Origin: an uncultured Oscillibacter sp.
Lineage (GTDB): Bacteria > Bacillota > Clostridia > Oscillospirales > Oscillospiraceae
NCBI GenBank assembly: GCA_902490355.1
Contig: CABUDN010000044.1
Span: 1-16,955 of the forward strand
Direction: 5' to 3'
Length of the DNA stretch: 16,955 bases
Shown here: positions 11,934 to 16,955 of the stretch, in pieces
How positions within the stretch are numbered: the stretch's first letter is position 1
Layout: the number at the start of each line of letters is the position of its first letter
The notes under the pieces: generated by a model
Told to the model about the DNA's origin: nothing
The model's database searches: none
The model's input: only the letters and a program-made list of their open reading frames with translations
Position numbers and translations under genes: made by a program

Positions 11934-13109
11934 TTAGATACGGGCCACGCCGGAATCCCGGGCAGCCTGGGCCACGGCAGAGGCCACGGCGTCCTTGACC
12001 CGGGGATCGAAGGCGGCGGGGATGATGTAGTCGGCGGAGAGCTCCTCGTCGGAGATCAGGCCTGCCAGGGCCTTGGCGGCGGCAATCTTCATAGCGTCGT
12101 TGATGTCGCTGGCCCGGGCGTCCAGGGCACCCCGGAAAATGCCGGGGAAGGCCAGAACGTTATTGATCTGGTTGGGATAGTCGCTGCGTCCGGTGGCTAC
12201 CACCGCCGCGCCGCCGGCACGGGCGTCATCGGGGAAGATCTCGGGGGTGGGGTTGGCGCAGGCGAACAAAATGGCGCCGGGATTCATGGTCCGGACCATC
12301 TCGGTAGTGACCACGCCGGGAGCGGAGACGCCGATGAACACGTCGGCCCCCGCCAGAGCGTCGGCCAGGGAGCCGGTACGGCCGGCGGGATTGGTGACCT
12401 GGGCCATCTCCTCCTTGATCCAGTTCATGCCGGCCGGACGTCCGGCATAGATGATGCCGCTGCGGTCGCAGAGAGTCACATCCCGGAATCCGGCGGAGAG
12501 CAGGAGCTTGGTAATGGAGATAGCGGCGGCACCGGCGCCGTTGATGACCACCCGGACATCGCCGGGCTGCTTACCCACCACTTTGAGGGCGTTGGTCAGG
12601 CCCGCCAGGGTGATGACGGCGGTGCCGTGCTGATCGTCGTGGAAGATGGGGATGTCACAGCGCTCCTTGAGTTTGCGCTCGATCTCAAAGCAGCGGGGAG
12701 CCGCGATGTCCTCCAGATTGACGCCGCCGAAGGAACCGGCCAGCAGGGCCACAGTGTTGACGATCTCATCGACGTCCTTGCTGCGCACGCAAAGGGGAAT
12801 GGCGTCCACCCCGCCGAAGGCCTTGAACAGCACGCATTTGCCCTCCATGACGGGCATGCCGGCCTCGGGACCGATGTCGCCCAGGCCCAGCACAGCGCTG
12901 CCGTCGGTGACCACGGCCACGGTGTTCCACCGCCGGGTCAGCTCATAGCTTTTGTTGACATCTTTCTGAATTTCCAGGCAGGGCTGTGCGACGCCGGGGG
13001 TGTAGGCCAGGGAGAGAGACTCCTTATCGCCGACACTGGCGCGGGGGGTGATTTCCAGCTTGCCTTTCCACTCATAATGCAGACGCAGGGCTTCCTTTGC
13101 GTAATCCAT
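11934..13109 (-). CDS. Malic enzyme (NAD(P)-dependent, decarboxylating)
   Basis: A 391-residue small bacterial malic enzyme converting malate to pyruvate and CO2. Tyr36 in SLAYTPGVAQP and Lys91/Lys96 in EGKCVLFKAFGG are the catalytic region. Glu133-Asp134 in VNLEDIAAPRCFEI and Asp158/Asp159 in IFHDDQHGTA bind the metal. The Rossmann motif is GAGAAA at 191-196, and Asp215 at the end of strand two (TLCDRSG) favours NAD over NADP. There is no phosphotransacetylase-like extension. The frame is open to 13724, but the start at 13109 follows AAAGGAG with a 9-base gap and matches the family. It is divergent from an Rrf2 regulator, which could control it. Confidence 0.94.
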   Translation of the reverse strand: MDYAKEALRLHYEWKGKLEITPRASVGDKESLSLAYTPGVAQPCLEIQKDVNKSYELTRRWNTVAVVTDGSAVLGLGDIGPEAGMPVMEGKCVLFKAFGGVDAIPLCVRSKDVDEIVNTVALLAGSFGGVNLEDIAAPRCFEIERKLKERCDIPIFHDDQHGTAVITLAGLTNALKVVGKQPGDVRVVINGAGAAAISITKLLLSAGFRDVTLCDRSGIIYAGRPAGMNWIKEEMAQVTNPAGRTGSLADALAGADVFIGVSAPGVVTTEMVRTMNPGAILFACANPTPEIFPDDARAGGAAVVATGRSDYPNQINNVLAFPGIFRGALDARASDINDAMKIAAAKALAGLISDEELSADYIIPAAFDPRVKDAVASAVAQAARDSGVARI

Positions 13110-13172
13110 GGTACCAGGCTCCTTTCTGAATTGGGCGATCCGTCCAATAAAGGGCGGACAAAATCTGCTCCC

Positions 13173-13201
13173 ATTATATAAAAGCTCCAAGAAAAAGTCA
13201 A
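13173..13201 (-). promoter_or_regulatory. Malic enzyme promoter
   Basis: Minus strand: -35 TTGACT (13201-13196), 17-bp spacer, consensus -10 TATAAT (13178-13173). Confidence 0.85.
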
Positions 13202-13222
13202 TTCCTGCGGGGGTGCGTCGGG

Positions 13223-13251
13223 TTGCAAGCGGGCGTGCAGCGTTGTATAAT
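13223..13251 (+). promoter_or_regulatory. Rrf2 gene promoter
   Basis: -35 TTGCAA (13223-13228), 17-bp spacer, consensus -10 TATAAT (13246-13251). It lies 21 bases from the malic enzyme -35, so one bound regulator could affect both. Confidence 0.82.
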
Positions 13252-13303
13252 GCAGGAAAAGAGGCAAAGCCCCCCGAAGCGGCGGGAGGATGGAGGAAAA
13301 CGG

Positions 13304-13726
13304 ATGAAGATTTCGACCAAAGGGCGCTACGCGCTGCGGCTGATGGCGGACATCGGGGCGCATGGCCAGTCGGGCTGTGTGTCTCTGCGGGACGTGGCGG
13401 CCCGGCAGGAGATTTCTGTGAAATATCTCGAGCAGATCGCCGGGATGCTGACCAAGGCGGGTTTTTTATACAGTGAGCGGGGCGCCCAGGGTGGATACCG
13501 GTTGTCCCGGGCGCCGGAGGAGTACACCGTGGGCAGCATTCTGCGCCTGACGGAAGGGGATCTGGCGCCGGTGGCGTGCCTGGAGGGACCGGAAAACCGC
13601 TGCCGCCGGTGCGGAGAATGCACCACACTGGATTTCTGGACGGGGCTGTACGATGTGGTGCGGACGTATCTGGACAGCCATACTCTGGCCGACTTAATGG
13701 ACAGCGAACATTCCCAAGAACCATAG
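13304..13726 (+). CDS. Rrf2-family transcriptional regulator (IscR/CymR type)
   Basis: A 140-residue protein starting MKISTKGRYALRLMADIGAH, the Rrf2 N-terminus. The winged helix includes LRDVAARQEISVKYLEQIAG (28-47) and the wing SERGAQGGYRLSR (57-69). The dimerisation region holds four cysteines at 92, 100, 103 and 106 (C-x7-C-x2-C-x2-C). IscR and relatives use three such cysteines to bind an iron-sulfur cluster, so this is probably a redox- or Fe-S-responsive regulator; CymR-like members lack them. No isc or suf genes follow. The start follows GGAGG with a 7-base gap; longer upstream frames are not supported. Its own promoter and the neighbouring malic enzyme promoter are natural candidate targets. 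Confidence 0.9.
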   Translation: MKISTKGRYALRLMADIGAHGQSGCVSLRDVAARQEISVKYLEQIAGMLTKAGFLYSERGAQGGYRLSRAPEEYTVGSILRLTEGDLAPVACLEGPENRCRRCGECTTLDFWTGLYDVVRTYLDSHTLADLMDSEHSQEP

Positions 13727-13808
13727 AAACGGTGAGGTGGGGAAGTGGAGAAACAGGCGTACTTCGGCGCGGCTTGCTTTTGCGGAAAGTTTCAAATTAT
13801 ATAGAATG

Positions 13809-13844
13809 AACGGTGCCCCGGACACAAGTCCGGGGCACCGTTTT
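13809..13844 (+). terminator. Terminator of the Rrf2 gene
   Basis: A 15-bp perfect stem, 13809-13823 paired with 13828-13842, with tetraloop ACAA and TTTT (13841-13844) partly within the stem end. On the minus strand it is followed only by TTCATT, so for the convergent SLH gene, whose stop is 2 bases away, it is a weaker terminator. Confidence 0.82.
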
Positions 13845-13845
13845 A

Positions 13846-16806
13846 TCAGGAGTTGCCCGTGCAGAAACGGGTGAGCATGGCCGCAGTCTGGGCGCGGGTG
13901 GCGGTGCTGCCGGGCAGCAGGGCATCCCCGCTGCCGTTGAGAATTCCGGCGGCGTTGGCCCATTGCATGGCTTCCAATGCGTAAGGGGCAATTTGAGCAG
14001 CGTCGCGATAGCCGCTCAGATCTGTCTGTTGCGTGACATCCCGGCCTTTGTACTGCGCATAGCGGTACAGCATGGCAGCGAGCTGCTGGCGGGTAATCGA
14101 GGCATTGGGACGCACAGAACCGTCGTCATACCCGGTGAGAATTCCTGCCTCGGTAGCCCAGCTGATGGCGGTTTCATACCAGGCACCCGCCTCAATGTCG
14201 GTATAGCGAACGTGGGCGGTATCGGGCCGATTCTCCAGATTGTAGAGCAGCTGTGCCAGGTGCGCGCGGGAGAGCTTTCGCTCGGGGCCAAATGTACCGT
14301 CGGCGTAGCCGTTCATGATGCCGTTGGAGCTGACATACTCCACAGACGCATAGTACCAGGCGTCCGACGGCACATCTGAATAGGGGTTTTCCCAGGCCGG
14401 CTGCTGTTCGGGGGTGTCAGGCGGGGTGACAGGCTTTTCTGTGCTTCCGCCGGAACCGCCGCCGGAGCTGCCTCCGCCGCTTCCACCGCTGGAACCACCG
14501 CCGCCGGAGCTGCCTCCGCCGGATTCTCCTCTATCACCGCCGGAACCGCCGCTTCCGGTATCACCGCCGCCGGATTCTCCGGAATCACCGCCGGAGCCTC
14601 CGCCGGGCTGCGTTTGAACGGGGACAGACTGCAGATCCTTCAGCGCGGTGTCCAAAAGGGTGATTACGCTGCTTTCAGATGCCGCTGCTTCCATGGACAG
14701 AGTTGCCTGATGCCAAATGCTTTCCAGCTGTGCCTGTGCCGACTCGGAATACTGGGTCAGGTCGTAGCCCTGGTAAACGGTGCGCAGAGCGTCGGTAGAC
14801 TGCTGTTTGCAAAGGGCCAGGGCGGCGCGGTCCTGCAGACTGCGCGTCAGATCTTCATGGAGCTGAGTGATGTGGTCATTGGCTTCTGCAACGGCGGTTT
14901 GATATGCAGAAACGGCCTGGGAAGTCACCTCGGACATGGGGCGCAGAGACAAGCCGTCCAGTGCCGCAGCCCATTGGGCGGCGGCTTCCAGGCGATCCAG
15001 ACCGGAGAGCTGAGACTGTGCCGCATCGCGGGCCAGTTGGGCCAGAAGTGTTTGATCCGCCGGGTTAGTCAGATCGGTGTGCTGGGCCACAAAGTCCGCA
15101 CTCAGGGAATCACCGGCATCCCGGGCGGAGGTGAAAAGGGACTGTGCGTTGGATTCCTGTACGGCGCCGCGGTCCACCAGATCCAAAACTTCCTGATTGC
15201 TTTGCTGCCAAAGGGTCAAGACGGTTTGTGTCCGCTGGGATTGGGTGAATACCCCAGCCATGGATTGTTCTGCATCGGCGCAGATGCGGGACATGGCTTC
15301 CTCGTTTGCGGCAGCGACCAGGTCCTCCATAGCCTGGTGATAAAGGCCCTCCAGGGTGGCCCAGTCCTGAGCGGTGTAGTCGGAGGAGTCATACCGGGCA
15401 TAGATTGCGTCCAGCTTGTCCAGATATTTGTTGAGCACGGGCGTCCCCCATACAGCATACAGCGTAACGACTTCATCCTGAGTGGAGGACAGATTTTGAA
15501 TGGGATCCTGATCCCGGAAGACCACCGGGCCGCCGGCTTTACGGGCCCAGCCCACAAATTCCAGTCCGGCGGGAGCGGTCAGGGTGCAGGAAGGGAGCGC
15601 CCTTTCCTGGTCGTAGGTATACGTTTTGGGTTCCATGGAACCGGAGCCGTTGCCGGCATCGAAAGCGACGGTATAGGTAATGGGGGTCCATCTGGCATAC
15701 AGTGTGACCCGGCTGTCCTGGGTTTTGCCGGACAGATTGGTGACCTGGGCCTCATCCGGATAAGTCTTGCCGTTGATGGAGCTTTCCCAGTGCCGGAAGG
15801 TGTAGCCGGTACGGCGGAAGGTCTGCGCGGGCAGAGTGATGGGGGTATCCCATACAGCGGGCAGGGATGCCATGGAGCCGGATCCGCCGCCTGCATCGAA
15901 GCGGATGGTGTAGTCATTGGGGAGCCATTTGGCATACAGGGTCCGGCCGTCGGCGGGCGTAAGCTCTTCCACCGGGTCGGTATACTGGAAATCATAATAC
16001 CACTCCACCCGGTCATGACCGGTCTGGGGGTTTTGTTCCAGATAGACGTCCCAGTCCACATACTGGCCGGGACGGTTGGGCAGGGTCAGCGTTTCCAGAT
16101 AATTGTTTTTGGCAACGAAGCCGCTGCCATCACCGGTGAGATTGGGATTGTGGCTCAGATCCAGATGGGTGAAGCGGTTGTGATCCAAATGAACAAACTC
16201 CAGCTTTTTGAGCATGGAAAGGTCGATCTCGGTGAGGCGGTTGTCAAAGGTCTCGATGAATTTCAGATTGGTGTTGGTGGAAAAATCCACGGATGTCAGG
16301 TCATTGCTGCGGCAGTAGATGATTTCCAGTGCTGTGCAGCCGGCCAGTTTGATGGAGGTCATATGGTTGTGTTCACAAAACAGTGCGATCAACTGGTCCA
16401 GACCGGATACATCCAGACTGCTGATGCGGTTGGATTCGCAGTACAAATAACGCAGGGATCGATTTTGACGAACATCCAGCTCGGTCAGCTGATTATCGTT
16501 GCAGCTGAGCTGTTCAAGGGCGTAAAATACCTCGATTCCTTCCAGTGAAGAAATGCCCAGATTGGAGACATTGATGGAAAGAATATCCGCCAGTTCCGCT
16601 TGGGTAAAGACCCCATCGGCGCCAGCACCATTTAAATTGGAGGGATCCATCAGCCACTGACGGAATATCGGGTCAGGAAACACGTCCTCCGTGATGGAAA
16701 GATCTGCTGAATACTCACTTTCTGATTCTAAAGCAAATACAGATGATGAGCTTGCGACCAGCATGCAGAGCAAAAAGGCCAGACCTCGTCGAAAAATAGA
16801 TTTCAT
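13846..16806 (-). CDS. Secreted SLH-anchored surface protein with leucine-rich repeats and B-repeats
   Basis: A 986-residue modular cell-wall protein. Residues 1-25 are a Sec signal peptide (basic MKSIFRR start, hydrophobic core, SSVFA cleavage region). Six exact 21-residue leucine-rich repeats follow at 97-222, of the form LxxLxCxxNxLTxLDxSxNxx. Two full Listeria-Bacteroides (InlB) B-repeats occur at about 298-373 and 376-453, each with FDAGxGSGSM and an LYAxW end, preceded by a partial one ending LYAKW at 294. Residues 455-730 are mostly helical, possibly FIVAR-like. A Gly/Ser linker spans 735-789. Three SLH domains (about 809-857, 868-916, 933-982) should bind the pyruvylated secondary cell-wall polymer. 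There is no LPXTG motif. The start follows AAAAGGAG. Adhesion or host contact is inferred. Confidence 0.92.
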   Translation of the reverse strand: MKSIFRRGLAFLLCMLVASSSSVFALESESEYSADLSITEDVFPDPIFRQWLMDPSNLNGAGADGVFTQAELADILSINVSNLGISSLEGIEVFYALEQLSCNDNQLTELDVRQNRSLRYLYCESNRISSLDVSGLDQLIALFCEHNHMTSIKLAGCTALEIIYCRSNDLTSVDFSTNTNLKFIETFDNRLTEIDLSMLKKLEFVHLDHNRFTHLDLSHNPNLTGDGSGFVAKNNYLETLTLPNRPGQYVDWDVYLEQNPQTGHDRVEWYYDFQYTDPVEELTPADGRTLYAKWLPNDYTIRFDAGGGSGSMASLPAVWDTPITLPAQTFRRTGYTFRHWESSINGKTYPDEAQVTNLSGKTQDSRVTLYARWTPITYTVAFDAGNGSGSMEPKTYTYDQERALPSCTLTAPAGLEFVGWARKAGGPVVFRDQDPIQNLSSTQDEVVTLYAVWGTPVLNKYLDKLDAIYARYDSSDYTAQDWATLEGLYHQAMEDLVAAANEEAMSRICADAEQSMAGVFTQSQRTQTVLTLWQQSNQEVLDLVDRGAVQESNAQSLFTSARDAGDSLSADFVAQHTDLTNPADQTLLAQLARDAAQSQLSGLDRLEAAAQWAAALDGLSLRPMSEVTSQAVSAYQTAVAEANDHITQLHEDLTRSLQDRAALALCKQQSTDALRTVYQGYDLTQYSESAQAQLESIWHQATLSMEAAASESSVITLLDTALKDLQSVPVQTQPGGGSGGDSGESGGGDTGSGGSGGDRGESGGGSSGGGGSSGGSGGGSSGGGSGGSTEKPVTPPDTPEQQPAWENPYSDVPSDAWYYASVEYVSSNGIMNGYADGTFGPERKLSRAHLAQLLYNLENRPDTAHVRYTDIEAGAWYETAISWATEAGILTGYDDGSVRPNASITRQQLAAMLYRYAQYKGRDVTQQTDLSGYRDAAQIAPYALEAMQWANAAGILNGSGDALLPGSTATRAQTAAMLTRFCTGNS
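14440..14604 (-). repeat. Gly/Ser linker-coding low-complexity repeat
   Basis: This codes the Gly/Ser-rich linker of the SLH protein. It contains imperfect short repeats at DNA level, including an identical 21-base stretch at 14458-14478 and again at 14500-14520, 42 bases apart and in frame. Such tracts can gain or lose units by slippage. Confidence 0.75.
16072..16518 (-). repeat. Six 21-residue leucine-rich repeats within the surface protein
   Basis: Residues 97-222 (16518-16141) split into six 21-residue units without insertion, followed by a degenerate capping unit to about residue 245 (16072). The first four units carry Cys at the same position (102, 123, 144, 165). The last two have Thr186 and Leu207 instead. 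Confidence 0.85.
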
Positions 16807-16860
16807 TGATAACTCCTTTTCTATTGTTATGTTATTTTAAATGTAGGAATGCAGCGGTTT

Positions 16861-16900
16861 GCTTTGCGTTACAACTTTCTGCTTTGCATTATAACACTTT
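16861..16900. repeat. 20-bp tandem repeat overlapping the SLH-protein promoter
   Basis: Two head-to-tail 20-bp units, 16861-16880 and 16881-16900, each starting GCTTTGC followed by G/A-TTA-C/T-AAC. A partial third GCT follows at 16901. The second unit contains the -10 box. A 20-bp period places both units on the same face of the helix, as expected for a regulator binding direct repeats. Confidence 0.7.
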
Positions 16901-16916
16901 GCTAAAAGATTGACAA
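16888..16916 (-). promoter_or_regulatory. Promoter of the SLH surface-protein gene
   Basis: Minus strand: -35 TTGTCA (16916-16911), 17-bp spacer, consensus -10 TATAAT (16893-16888). The leader to the ATG at 16806 is about 75 nt and AT-rich. The flanking region up to 16955 is AT-rich and shows no gene. Confidence 0.85.
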
Positions 16917-16955
16917 ATAGCAAAAGACACAAATTCAAACAAAATATGTAAAGAT

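Noticed and set aside
14614..16548. 644-codon plus-strand open frame opposite the surface protein
   Set aside because: Antisense shadow caused by GC-rich codon use; no start signal or domain, and the opposite strand shows signal peptide, LRR, B-repeats and SLH.
48..16955. Mobile element, phage, CRISPR, defence system or secondary-metabolite cluster
   Set aside because: No transposase, integrase, cas-like gene, regular spaced repeats, attachment-site duplication or synthase modules are visible; gene content is mostly core metabolism and ribosome-related.

Overview
The window is a gene-dense, GC-rich stretch of an anaerobic Gram-positive genome. It most resembles the Oscillospiraceae (Flavonifractor, Lawsonibacter or Oscillibacter-like gut Clostridia); this is an inference from gene content and sequence style. 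Supporting signs are strong AAGGAGG-type ribosome binding sites, sigma-A promoters, an L27 protein carrying the Firmicutes N-terminal extension next to its protease Prp, a DUF6472-like protein, a double-OB SSB and an SLH-anchored surface protein. No tRNA, rRNA, CRISPR array, insertion sequence or phage gene is visible. The first 47 bases are not biological: they read as an Illumina TruSeq index adapter, so this is the raw end of a draft contig.

Layout from left to right. (1) feoA and the first 36 codons of feoB (iron(II) uptake, minus strand), with a promoter and a palindromic operator candidate, diverge from a glyoxalase/VOC gene. (2) lysA (minus) diverges from a small four-cysteine protein gene plus a Nudix hydrolase. 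(3) A double-OB single-stranded-DNA-binding protein (minus) diverges from an Mbeg1-like alpha/beta hydrolase (plus). (4) A minus-strand ribosomal block runs rplU, prp, rpmA, then a terminator, then obg. (5) A membrane-anchored Xre regulator of unknown target lies upstream of rplU on the same strand. (6) A tightly coupled minus-strand operon mtnN, luxS, HD-domain protein recycles S-adenosylhomocysteine and makes the AI-2 precursor; it diverges from a 3-hydroxyacyl-CoA dehydrogenase-family gene. (7) A malic enzyme (minus) diverges from an Rrf2-family regulator with an iron-sulfur-type cysteine cluster. (8) A 986-residue secreted protein (signal peptide, 21-residue leucine-rich repeats, B-repeats, helical region, Gly/Ser linker, three SLH domains) ends the window, with a strong promoter overlapped by a 20-bp tandem repeat.

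Most genes form an alternation of divergent pairs sharing a promoter region and convergent pairs sharing a hairpin terminator. Eleven promoters could be placed, all with 17-bp spacers, although I searched with that spacing in mind. The window is mostly core genome. The less familiar parts are the membrane Xre protein, the HD protein fused into the luxS operon, the two abutting dyads between feoA and the VOC gene, and the surface protein with its promoter repeat.
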